DNA of 64,000 nucleotides from Lachnospiraceae bacterium (GTDB lineage: Bacteria; Bacillota; Clostridia; Lachnospirales; Lachnospiraceae). Made by a program: the position numbers and the translations under genes. The notes beneath the pieces are model-generated. The model worked only from the letters and a program-made list of their open reading frames with translations, was not told the DNA's origin and searched no databases. Numbering within the stretch: the stretch's first letter is position 1; the number at the start of each line of letters is the position of its first letter. Positions 21,343 to 29,990 of this stretch are shown piece after piece. The DNA lies in the NCBI GenBank assembly GCA_024699325.1, contig JAILPS010000012.1, positions 1 through 64,000 on the forward strand, in the 5' to 3' direction.

Positions 21343-23103
21343 TTATTCCAGGGTGATTTTAAGCGTCTCCAGCTTCCTCTTGGCTATGATGATATTCATC
21401 AGCTCACTGGGATCGGCGCTGGCACCCTTCTTCTCCAAACTACTTTTTTTGATACGTTTTACAGCCTCCGTGAAGGCCTTGCTCTTGTCGAGACTGTTCA
21501 TCTCCTTCGGCCTGTCCATCTGGAAGAGCGCGCTCGCCTTCTTATAATCCTCCTCGTCGTTTATAAACGAGCTGATTATCTGTCCTGGGTTGACGCTTCC
21601 CTCCTTCGCCTGCTCGAATATCCTCTCGGCAACCTTCCGGTAGAGCTCGCTTGAGAAGTCCGAAGGGTCGATGATTCCCTCAATTTTGCTGTAGACCTTT
21701 GGCTCCTCGCTGATCCACGTCAGCAGCAGTCTCTCGGTCTTGGCCGCGCCCTCCTCCTTCTCCTTCGTCCTGTTGTTTGCCCGGGGCGCATCGTAGGAGT
21801 TGTTGGCACCAGGCACAATCCTTGAGCCCAACTTATTAACCTTCTTCTTCATATCGGCGTAGTCAATCTTCTCCTGCTTGCACACCGCCTCCATGTAGTT
21901 GGTTCTCTCAATCTCGTCCTCGAATATGAGAAGCATTTTGGCAACCTCGTCCACGAAGTTTGTCTTGTCGGCAGGATCGCTTAGGTTGTATTTCTCCCTG
22001 AGGCATGTCACCTCAAACAGAAATGCATTCTGTGCCGCGTCAATTCGCTTCTGGTATTCCTCAGGGCCTAATGCCTTAATGAATTCGTCCGGGTCCTTAT
22101 ACGGCTTCATGGTTAAAACGCTTATCTCCAGGCCACCCGTTCTGAGTATCGGGATGGCGCGAAGCGCCGCCTTAATTCCCGCGCCGTCGCTGTCAAATGT
22201 CAGCACCACCTTCTTCACATAGCGCCTTATCACGCTGCAGTGGTTAGATGTAAATGCTGTTCCAAGCGCCGCAACCGCGTTGGTAAATCCGGCCTGGTGA
22301 AGGCTTATGACGTCCATGTAGCCCTCGCAGATCAGAAAGTAATCCCTCCTGCTCTTCTTGGCGGCGTGCAGTCCGTAGAGGTTTCTGCTCTTGTCGAATA
22401 TCTTCGTCTCAGGAGAGTTTAGATACTTCGGCTCGCCCTTGCCCATGACACGCCCGCCAAAAGCGATGACCTTATTGTTCACGTCCATTATAGGGTACAT
22501 AACCCTGTTCCAGAATATGTCATACGGTCCCTTCTCCGAGAAGCGGAATATTCCTGAAGCCTTCATGTCCTGGTCAGAATATCCCTTCTTCTTGAGATAG
22601 TTGTAAAGCGAATCAGACGTTGAAGGCGCAAAGCCCAGGCCAAACTGTCTGATGGTCTCAGGGCTCAGTCCTCTGTTGGTCAGATAGTCAAGAGCGTTCT
22701 TGCCGTAAGGGGTGTAGAGCGCCTTGTAATAAAACATGGCCGCATCCTTATGGATGTCTAAGAGCACATGCCTGGTGTTGTTGTTTCTCTTCTCTTCGTC
22801 AGTGAGCTCAGCCTCCGGGAGTGCTACCCCCGCGCGCTCTGCCAAAACCTTAAGTGCCTCAGGGAATGTATAGTTCTCATACTCCATGAGAAATGTTATC
22901 ACATTACCTCCCACGCCGCATCCGAAGCAGTAATACATCTGCTTGTTTGGGGACACTGAAAATGATGGCGACTTCTCACTGTGAAACGGGCAGAGTCCGA
23001 AGTATGAACTGCCCTTCTTCTGAAGTCTCACGTATGAACCAATCACATCCACAATGTTGTTTCTGGTTCTGACTTCCTCAACCAAATCCTCAGGATAATA
23101 CAT
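21343..23103 (-). CDS. dnaG: DNA primase
   Basis: 586 aa; CHC2 zinc motif CPFHSEKSPSFSVSPNKQMYYCFGCGVGGNVI; TOPRIM LICEGYMDVISLHQAGF. Confidence 0.97.
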   Translation of the reverse strand: MYYPEDLVEEVRTRNNIVDVIGSYVRLQKKGSSYFGLCPFHSEKSPSFSVSPNKQMYYCFGCGVGGNVITFLMEYENYTFPEALKVLAERAGVALPEAELTDEEKRNNNTRHVLLDIHKDAAMFYYKALYTPYGKNALDYLTNRGLSPETIRQFGLGFAPSTSDSLYNYLKKKGYSDQDMKASGIFRFSEKGPYDIFWNRVMYPIMDVNNKVIAFGGRVMGKGEPKYLNSPETKIFDKSRNLYGLHAAKKSRRDYFLICEGYMDVISLHQAGFTNAVAALGTAFTSNHCSVIRRYVKKVVLTFDSDGAGIKAALRAIPILRTGGLEISVLTMKPYKDPDEFIKALGPEEYQKRIDAAQNAFLFEVTCLREKYNLSDPADKTNFVDEVAKMLLIFEDEIERTNYMEAVCKQEKIDYADMKKKVNKLGSRIVPGANNSYDAPRANNRTKEKEEGAAKTERLLLTWISEEPKVYSKIEGIIDPSDFSSELYRKVAERIFEQAKEGSVNPGQIISSFINDEEDYKKASALFQMDRPKEMNSLDKSKAFTEAVKRIKKSSLEKKGASADPSELMNIIIAKRKLETLKITLE

Positions 23104-23116
23104 TATCGTTCCTTAT

Positions 23117-24133
23117 CTATTTGCTCCATCCTGCAGGGATGAAGAGTTCTTCAAACTTGTTGGTAGCATAGTAATCCGTCATGCCCGCGATGTAGTCGCC
23201 GACGATGACGCCCTGTGGCGAATTCTCCTTCCAGCCCACCTCGATATACTCCCTGGGCAGAAGTCCGATGTTGTCACAGTAGTACTGATAGAGCATCTTG
23301 ATCATGTTCTCGGCCTTCTTCTCCTGGCCCTTCACAGTGGGATTTACATACACATGCTCAAACATGAACTGTCTAAGCCCCACTACGCACTCGCGAAACT
23401 CCTCAGACATCTGAATCTTGTCTGTGCCAATGCTGTTAAATATCACGTTGTGGATGATATTGTCCATTCTGTCGTGGACATTTTCTCCTAAAACATCTCT
23501 GTAGGCCTTCGGCACGTCCGTATCCTTCAAAACTCCGGCCCTTATGGCGTCGTCGATGTCGTGGCTGATATAGGCGATTTTGTCGGAGAATCTCACAACC
23601 TGTCCCTCAAGAGTTGCAGGCGTATCGCCACTTCCGTGGTTTAATATGCCGTCCCTTACCTCCCAGGTAAGATTGAGTCCCTCGCCGTCCTTCTCGAGCT
23701 TATCCACCACTCTTAGACTCTGCTCTGAGTGCTTAAACCTAAGTCCAAATGTTTTATATATGTCGTTAAGAGCCCGCTCTCCGGCGTGGCCAAAAGGCGT
23801 ATGTCCTAAGTCGTGCCCCAGAGCAATCGCCTCCACCAGGTCCTCATTTAACGCGAGAGCCTTCGCGATGGTCTTGGATATCTGTGCGACCTCTAAGGTG
23901 TGAGTCAGTCTCTCCCTGTAGTGGTCCCCCTCAGGCGCCAAAAAAACCTGTGTCTTATGCTTTAAGCGTCTGAAACTCTTGGAGTGGATAATTCTGTCGC
24001 GGTCGCGCTGAAACTCCGTTCTCACGTCGCTTGGCTCCTCATAGAGCGCTCTGCCCATCGTGTCACGGGCGTGAACAGCATAGGGGCTAAGTATCTTATC
24101 CTCCCTCTCCTCAATCATCTCACGAATATCCAT
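23117..24133 (-). CDS. dgt: dGTP triphosphohydrolase-like HD protein
   Basis: 338 aa; RRLKHKTQVFLAPEGDHYRERLTHTLEV, LGHDLGHTPFGHAGE. Confidence 0.93.
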   Translation of the reverse strand: MDIREMIEEREDKILSPYAVHARDTMGRALYEEPSDVRTEFQRDRDRIIHSKSFRRLKHKTQVFLAPEGDHYRERLTHTLEVAQISKTIAKALALNEDLVEAIALGHDLGHTPFGHAGERALNDIYKTFGLRFKHSEQSLRVVDKLEKDGEGLNLTWEVRDGILNHGSGDTPATLEGQVVRFSDKIAYISHDIDDAIRAGVLKDTDVPKAYRDVLGENVHDRMDNIIHNVIFNSIGTDKIQMSEEFRECVVGLRQFMFEHVYVNPTVKGQEKKAENMIKMLYQYYCDNIGLLPREYIEVGWKENSPQGVIVGDYIAGMTDYYATNKFEELFIPAGWSK

Positions 24134-24149
24134 GGCTTCCTCCGTCTAA

Positions 24150-25136
24150 TCACTGGTAGTTAGGTGTTCCATTTAACTGAAGAATTGCGTAGTTGCCCTT
24201 ATCGGCACCGACCCAGATTACAACACATATATGTCCGTCGCTTAGATACCAGTCAAGCTCGTGCTGCAGATCGTCTGTAAACACAGGATCGTACACATAT
24301 GCCTTCGCAAGGCCCTCATTGTCATAGGTCTCAAACACCTTGTCCTCGCCCCTGATAACCGTGTAGTTGCCCTCTGCGATATCGTTGTAGGCCTTCATGA
24401 CACCGTACATAGTCTCAAGATTCAAAACCGTACCCGTCATTCTGTCCACTGTGAAGTAGTATCTGTACTCCCTCTCCTTCTCGTACCTCAAATCGCCCTT
24501 GTCATGCATGACGGTTCCGGCGAATTCAAATGATACGAACCTTGTCTCATTGAGAGTTGTGCACTTTAAATTAACCCACAGATCCCACATCTGAAATCTC
24601 TCGACATACTTATTCAGACAGTATGGCTCGATAAGCTTGTTAATCTTGTCCGTGGCCGCCTCGTCCCAGCACAGTATGCCGGGGTAATCCTCGATGCAGT
24701 ACTCCACATTGATAGGATTGCCCTCTTCGTCAACCCAGATGTCGTCGTGTGGAGAGTACACCAGCATATAGTCGGTCCACACGCCGTTCTCGTCGATTGG
24801 CATGACCTTGGACAGTCTTCTGTCGATTGCCAAATCTATGTACTCTATGGTCTCATTTTCGTTGTCGTTGCCAAAATGTGAGCTGGTCGGCGTGTCAATA
24901 TCGATTACGATATCTAAACCTTCAGTGGTCTCCACAGTCTCTGTCTCAGGCGCCCCGGTAGTCTCTGCTGCCTGTGCCTCCTCTGTGGTGGACTCAGACT
25001 CTGAAGCGCTGGTGGTTTCTACGGTACTGTTTGGCTGCGCCGTGGTTGGATTAACGTCAACCTGCTCGTAGAGAGCGCATCCGCCAAGCATGGAAACCGT
25101 CAGAGCCATGGACATAATTCTATAAATCTTTCTCAT
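24150..25136 (-). CDS. Putative lipoprotein with Thr/Glu/Ser-rich linker
   Basis: 328 aa; lipobox-like SMLGGCALYEQ; linker TTSASESESTTEEAQAAETTGAPETETVETTE. Confidence 0.7.
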   Translation of the reverse strand: MRKIYRIMSMALTVSMLGGCALYEQVDVNPTTAQPNSTVETTSASESESTTEEAQAAETTGAPETETVETTEGLDIVIDIDTPTSSHFGNDNENETIEYIDLAIDRRLSKVMPIDENGVWTDYMLVYSPHDDIWVDEEGNPINVEYCIEDYPGILCWDEAATDKINKLIEPYCLNKYVERFQMWDLWVNLKCTTLNETRFVSFEFAGTVMHDKGDLRYEKEREYRYYFTVDRMTGTVLNLETMYGVMKAYNDIAEGNYTVIRGEDKVFETYDNEGLAKAYVYDPVFTDDLQHELDWYLSDGHICVVIWVGADKGNYAILQLNGTPNYQ

Positions 25137-25144
25137 AAAAACTC

Positions 25145-26284
25145 CTAAACTAATTCCTTGATCTTCTTAACCAGCACCTTGGCAGCCTCCTCGTGGTTCT
25201 TAGGACCCGGGTGAGCTCTGCTTCCAACTGTCTCATCATTAGTTTCAGGAAGTCTCACATAGTAGACCTCATAATCCTCTGAAGCAGCCTTATATTCGTC
25301 GATTGCCTTCACAATCGGCTCCTCCATAAATGTTCCGAGCATTCCGTATGCCCAGAGTATCTTTGAATTAGGGTTGTGATATCTAAGCTCTGCCAAAAAC
25401 AGCTTGCATTTGTCGATGAATTTTCTCACATCCTCCTCGACAAATGTTCCATCCTCGTTAAGCCTCTGTTTAGTAATGCGCCCTGACACAGGGTCCACGT
25501 ACTCGGGGCTGTTAAACGCTCCACCGTCGTTGGTTCCGAGATTTACAACTATCACATCTGCGGACCATTTAGAAAAATCATACGGCTTATCGGACCCCAT
25601 CTTATGATTGTTATCGCCCCACACCACACCACATAACTTCGAATAGTGGTCAGGAATGCTGCAGTCAGGGTTATTGTCCCAGCCTGTCAGAACTCCCCAG
25701 CCGCTCTGGCTCACAATATGGTAATCCGCATCTAACATATCAGCAGTGATGGTCGCATATTCGTGCACGGAATCGAAAAACATGCTTATCCAGTCCCACT
25801 CGTCGTGCGCCCCGATAACGCCCTCGCCGCTTGTGATGCTGTCTCCTATAAACTCAAGCTTGAGCTTCTTCTCAGGAAGCGGCACGAATTCGCCGTCCGT
25901 AAGTATGCTCCAGATCTTCAGGCCGTGCTCGTCGTCACTGCTCATCGCCTGCACATCCTTAAACAGTCTGATGGTCTTCTCGTTCTCCTTCGTCATATTT
26001 CTGATGACAGGTATGAAGTACCTTCCCTTGGGGAGCATGGTTCTGGAGTTAAACGCCCCGTCAACCGTGGTGCTGACCCAGGGCTCGTAGATATTGTAGG
26101 AGCTCTCCACCTCTATCCACACCTCGCCCGCCTTCACGCGAAACTCTATTCCGCTGGCTGTCCAGAACAGATTCAGAGGATATACATCCCCCGAATATCT
26201 TCCGTAAACTCTAAGGTTTTCTATATCTTTAAGCTCGTATCTGACCAGATTCTCATTGGTTATGGTGATTTCATTATCAAACAT
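25145..26284 (-). CDS. SGNH/GDSL-family esterase (CE2-like carbohydrate esterase)
   Basis: 379 aa; LEFIGDSITSGEGV, VVNLGTND, late SRAHPGPKNHEEAAK; N-terminal beta-rich domain. Confidence 0.8.
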   Translation of the reverse strand: MFDNEITITNENLVRYELKDIENLRVYGRYSGDVYPLNLFWTASGIEFRVKAGEVWIEVESSYNIYEPWVSTTVDGAFNSRTMLPKGRYFIPVIRNMTKENEKTIRLFKDVQAMSSDDEHGLKIWSILTDGEFVPLPEKKLKLEFIGDSITSGEGVIGAHDEWDWISMFFDSVHEYATITADMLDADYHIVSQSGWGVLTGWDNNPDCSIPDHYSKLCGVVWGDNNHKMGSDKPYDFSKWSADVIVVNLGTNDGGAFNSPEYVDPVSGRITKQRLNEDGTFVEEDVRKFIDKCKLFLAELRYHNPNSKILWAYGMLGTFMEEPIVKAIDEYKAASEDYEVYYVRLPETNDETVGSRAHPGPKNHEEAAKVLVKKIKELV

Positions 26285-26317
26285 ATAACACCTCCGAATA
26301 TATGTTTACATTCTATA

Positions 26318-27016
26318 CTAATCTTGGCTTCTATGCAAGTCACTGTTTATATCATATTTGATAAAAATTCTGTCCATCTTGCGCCTCATCGGACCTATCA
26401 GCACGAAGAGGAATATGCAGTTGCTGACCATATATATAACCATGGTCGGAAGCGCTCCAGTCACATAAAACATAAATCTCTCTATGTTAAATGTGTTCTC
26501 CATCCACATGGTTGTCCATATGTCCATGACCAGGGAATACAGGCACCCCGTAATCATGCCGTATATAAGAAGCACCGCCTTACTGTTCATCAGCCTTCTG
26601 CCAAGCAGCCCCGCGCCAAAACCTACCAGTCCCCAGCTAAGCATTTGAAATGCTGTCCAGGGGCCCTGCCCGAAGTAGAAGTTTGACAAAACAGCCGTCA
26701 GACTTCCACACATAAAACCGTAAACCGGCCCCATGTACATTCCGCAGATTATGGTTATCGCGGTGACAGGCTTGAAGCTTGGAAGGGGCGCAAATACAAA
26801 CCTTCCCACAGTGTTTAGCGCAATCAAAACCGCAAGTATAACATTTTTCGTTGTGTCATTCTTCCTCTCAAAGCTTAAGAAAAACGGCACGATGCACAGA
26901 GCGCTGACCGCTATGCACACATACGACCAGGAGCTGTCGTCAAACACAAATGCTCCGGCGAGCACCAGCACTGTGATAAGCCCCAGCCATATTACAATCT
27001 TAATCTTAGTTTTCAT
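26318..27016 (-). CDS. ECF transporter substrate-binding (S) component, predicted corrinoid-specific from context
   Basis: 232 aa, about 6 TM helices; VTAITIICGMYMGPVYGFMCGSLTAVLSNFYFGQGPWTAFQMLSWGLVGFGAGLLGRRL is typical of ECF S components; adjacent to EcfA/EcfT. Confidence 0.85.
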   Translation of the reverse strand: MKTKIKIVIWLGLITVLVLAGAFVFDDSSWSYVCIAVSALCIVPFFLSFERKNDTTKNVILAVLIALNTVGRFVFAPLPSFKPVTAITIICGMYMGPVYGFMCGSLTAVLSNFYFGQGPWTAFQMLSWGLVGFGAGLLGRRLMNSKAVLLIYGMITGCLYSLVMDIWTTMWMENTFNIERFMFYVTGALPTMVIYMVSNCIFLFVLIGPMRRKMDRIFIKYDINSDLHRSQD

Positions 27017-28590
27017 GAATAGGCCTTAATAATTTCGTCGACACTTACGGCATCGACATCCCCCGCGATAAGTCTCGCAGGTGTTGTGTAATAGTTATTC
27101 TCCCTGAAGAATCTGTGCGTTTTTTCAGGCTCAGTTATGCCTCCGTCAAAAAACATGTAGGCTTTGTCCGAGGCCATCTGGGCAAACACTGTGTCGTGTG
27201 TGACAAACAGAATGCATCTGCCCTCCTCCTTAAGCCTCTTAAATATGTCAGCTATAACCTTCTTCATGCCCATGTCAAGTCCCTGTGTGGGCTCGTCAAA
27301 CAGCATGATCTTAGCATTTGACATAAACATTTTGCCCATGGCTGCAAGCGCCCTCTGGCCTCCGCTAAGGTCGTAGGGATGCCTGTCAAGAAGCTCCTCT
27401 ATGCCAAGTTTTCGTGAAATATCAGCTATGACAGCGCTGTCTAACCCCATGTATTCGACATAGCTCTCATAGTCAGCTCTAACGCTGTCCTTAAGAAACG
27501 CAAGCTTCGTGTCCTGTGGAAGATACGCCACGCTGCCCTGCGCACTGACCCTGCCCCTCTGCGGCTTGTTTATGCCACACAGAGTTTTTATAAATGTGCT
27601 CTTGCCGCTTCCGTTGCCGCCAAGCACCGCGAGAGTCTCGCCCGCATTTAGGCTTATGGAGGCACCCCTTACGATAAAGGGAGACTTCCTCTCATAGGCG
27701 TAATATATATCCTTCGCTTTAAGGACCTCCTCGCCGCTAGCCTCATCAGAAGTCTCTCTTAGCACATCCCTGTGCGGTTTTCCTTCGAGATATTTCTTGG
27801 CGCTTAGGACTGTGAACTGCCCATCCCAACCCTCTATGCCAAATCTGTCAACCAGCTTAGCCACAGCAGGAAATGCCTCAAATATCCTCTCATTCTTAAC
27901 CGTGCCAATCGCGTTAGCAGGTTCTCCGTCATAAAAAACTCTGCCATTCTTTAATACTATCAGCCTCGAGGCGTAGCTTAGGCAAAACTCCAGGGCGTGC
28001 TCAACCATAACCACGGTTATTCCAAGCTCAGAATTAAGTCTTCTAAGCATTCCCATAAGCCTGTCAGCGCTCACGGGGTCGAGACTTCCCATGGGCTCAT
28101 CAAGCAGTATGACTCTAGGCCTCATGGTCAAAACAGAGGCCAGGCTGAGTATCTGCTTCTGACCGCCTGAGAGCTTGTCAGTTGGCGAGTTTAGCCACTC
28201 ATCCATGCCAAAATAAGAGCTTATCTCGGAGATTCTCCTCCTTATGCTCCCGCTGTCGAGGTTTAGGTTTTCAGGGCCAAAAGCCAGCTCCTGATAGACT
28301 CTGTCCGTCACAATGGACAGCTCATAGTCCTGCCCCATATAGCCGATCGACAGAGAGTTTTCAGAGGTGAGTTTTTCTCCGGCAAACCACACTTCACCCT
28401 CAGTCTTACCTGCGGGCGAGATCTCTGGCTTTAGGAGTTTTAGAAGCGTTGATTTGCCGCTTCCGCTCTCCCCGCAGACAACCACAAACTCCCCCTCGTT
28501 GATATTAATATTTACATCTGTAAGAGCCCTCGTAAAGCCGTTAATGTTCGGATACGAGAAGCTCAGATTCCTGATCTGTAATATTTCCAT
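27013..28590 (-). CDS. ECF transporter ATPase with two fused ABC domains (A-A')
   Basis: 525 aa; two Walker A (GESGSGKSTLL, GGNGSGKSTFI) and two signatures (LSGGQKQ, LSGGQRA). Confidence 0.95.
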   Translation of the reverse strand: MEILQIRNLSFSYPNINGFTRALTDVNININEGEFVVVCGESGSGKSTLLKLLKPEISPAGKTEGEVWFAGEKLTSENSLSIGYMGQDYELSIVTDRVYQELAFGPENLNLDSGSIRRRISEISSYFGMDEWLNSPTDKLSGGQKQILSLASVLTMRPRVILLDEPMGSLDPVSADRLMGMLRRLNSELGITVVMVEHALEFCLSYASRLIVLKNGRVFYDGEPANAIGTVKNERIFEAFPAVAKLVDRFGIEGWDGQFTVLSAKKYLEGKPHRDVLRETSDEASGEEVLKAKDIYYAYERKSPFIVRGASISLNAGETLAVLGGNGSGKSTFIKTLCGINKPQRGRVSAQGSVAYLPQDTKLAFLKDSVRADYESYVEYMGLDSAVIADISRKLGIEELLDRHPYDLSGGQRALAAMGKMFMSNAKIMLFDEPTQGLDMGMKKVIADIFKRLKEEGRCILFVTHDTVFAQMASDKAYMFFDGGITEPEKTHRFFRENNYYTTPARLIAGDVDAVSVDEIIKAYS

Positions 28591-29429
28591 AGTATACTAT
28601 CCCTAATCTCCACAGCCGTCGGAATTAAAACCAGGACGCTGTAGAGTATGAAGCCTAAATATGTTCTGTCCGTTATATTAATCCAGACCTTCGGATATAT
28701 GGCAAAGCCAAAATCTCCCACGGCGTACATCCAGATTGTCGCCCCTGAGAGAATGACCACCGCTGTTAAAACCGCCGCATCAGAAGCGCCAAAGCGGAAT
28801 CTGTTGTAGAAGGAGCGCCTTCCCCTGCCATAGCCCCTGGCCTTCATGGAATGGCTAAGCTCAATCCCCTGCTCAAAACTCCAGCCCATAATCGCCGAGA
28901 AGCGGTTAAGCATGTCCTTAAGTCTTGTGCGCCCGTTTGCGCTGTCAACCATGGCAAGATCTCTAGACCTCACCCTGATAAGCTTGATAAGCCTGAGCGC
29001 CACGCTGATCACAACGCTTATATTTCCAAATGCTCTGCCAAATATGTAAGATATCTTCTCAAAATCAAAACCGTCCGAAAACACAGCACACCACACAAGC
29101 ACCGCGCTAAGCATTATGCCCGAGCTCACCCCGTAGTAGACAGATTCTAAAGTCACCGCCATAGAATTCATATAAAACAGAGGTGTGACGCCGTTGTGTG
29201 AAAACAGAGGGTTCGTAAGCGCCATGAGAACTATTACCGCACCACAAAACAGCGCAGTTTTAATGACTCTTCCCCTGTCAAATATAGTTGTGATATAAAC
29301 AAATGCGCTTATAAGGCTTATAAGCTCAAGAACTATATTTCTAAAAAACATTCCGGACACTATAACACACAGAAAATAAATTAGACTCACCACGGGATGC
29401 ATGTCAAAAAATGCATATTTTCTGTTCAT
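28563..29429 (-). CDS. ECF transporter transmembrane (T) component
   Basis: 288 aa; IELSHSMKARGYGRGRRSFY matches the EcfT coupling motif; multiple TM helices. Confidence 0.9.
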   Translation of the reverse strand: MNRKYAFFDMHPVVSLIYFLCVIVSGMFFRNIVLELISLISAFVYITTIFDRGRVIKTALFCGAVIVLMALTNPLFSHNGVTPLFYMNSMAVTLESVYYGVSSGIMLSAVLVWCAVFSDGFDFEKISYIFGRAFGNISVVISVALRLIKLIRVRSRDLAMVDSANGRTRLKDMLNRFSAIMGWSFEQGIELSHSMKARGYGRGRRSFYNRFRFGASDAAVLTAVVILSGATIWMYAVGDFGFAIYPKVWINITDRTYLGFILYSVLVLIPTAVEIRDSILWKYYRSGI

Positions 29430-29990
29430 TTAGTCCCCCATATTGTAGTACTGGTCGCCTAAATCCCTGCCCAAATCGCAGGTGTAGCGCCATTCCACCT
29501 CGTCGCCGTCCTCTAAAATATAATCTCCGCAGGCATCCCTTGGAAATATTCCGTTCACCTTATACATCCAGCCGGATATGGGCCCGCAGTCATATTCGTA
29601 CAGATATCCAATCCCCTGCACATATGTGCTTCCGTTATATTCTATGGCGATATCGTTGACGCGGCACACATACTCCAAGAGGTCGTAGACGGATTTGCCC
29701 TTCTCGATCACCACTGTTGTCTTATCAAGAAGCACACCGTCATCCCTCAAAACGCCCGCATTTTTGACGCCGTCGCTTAGGTTTTCGTAATTATCAAAAA
29801 CCGTGGAGTAGTTTATAAGAATGCTCACGCTAATTCCGTCAGTCACGCTCTCTAATGCCTCATTAGAAGCATTTGACGCGTGCTCATCCACAGTCTCAAA
29901 ATCCGTGTTAATTATCAATACCACTATCGCCGCCACCGCCAGTATGGCAATCAGGCAGGCGATAATTCTACTCTTCTTCAACTTTCCCAT
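29430..29990 (-). CDS. DUF4430-type (transcobalamin beta-domain-like) membrane-anchored protein
   Basis: 186 aa; N-terminal TM; VYDLLEYVCRVNDIAIEYNGSTYVQGIGYLYEYDCGPISGWMYKVNGIFPRDACGDYILEDGDEVEWRYTCDLG. Confidence 0.82.
   Translation of the reverse strand: MGKLKKSRIIACLIAILAVAAIVVLIINTDFETVDEHASNASNEALESVTDGISVSILINYSTVFDNYENLSDGVKNAGVLRDDGVLLDKTTVVIEKGKSVYDLLEYVCRVNDIAIEYNGSTYVQGIGYLYEYDCGPISGWMYKVNGIFPRDACGDYILEDGDEVEWRYTCDLGRDLGDQYYNMGD

Noticed and set aside
25763-26686. 307 aa plus-strand ORF
   Set aside because: Antisense to the GDSL esterase and ECF S component; composition is not protein-like.
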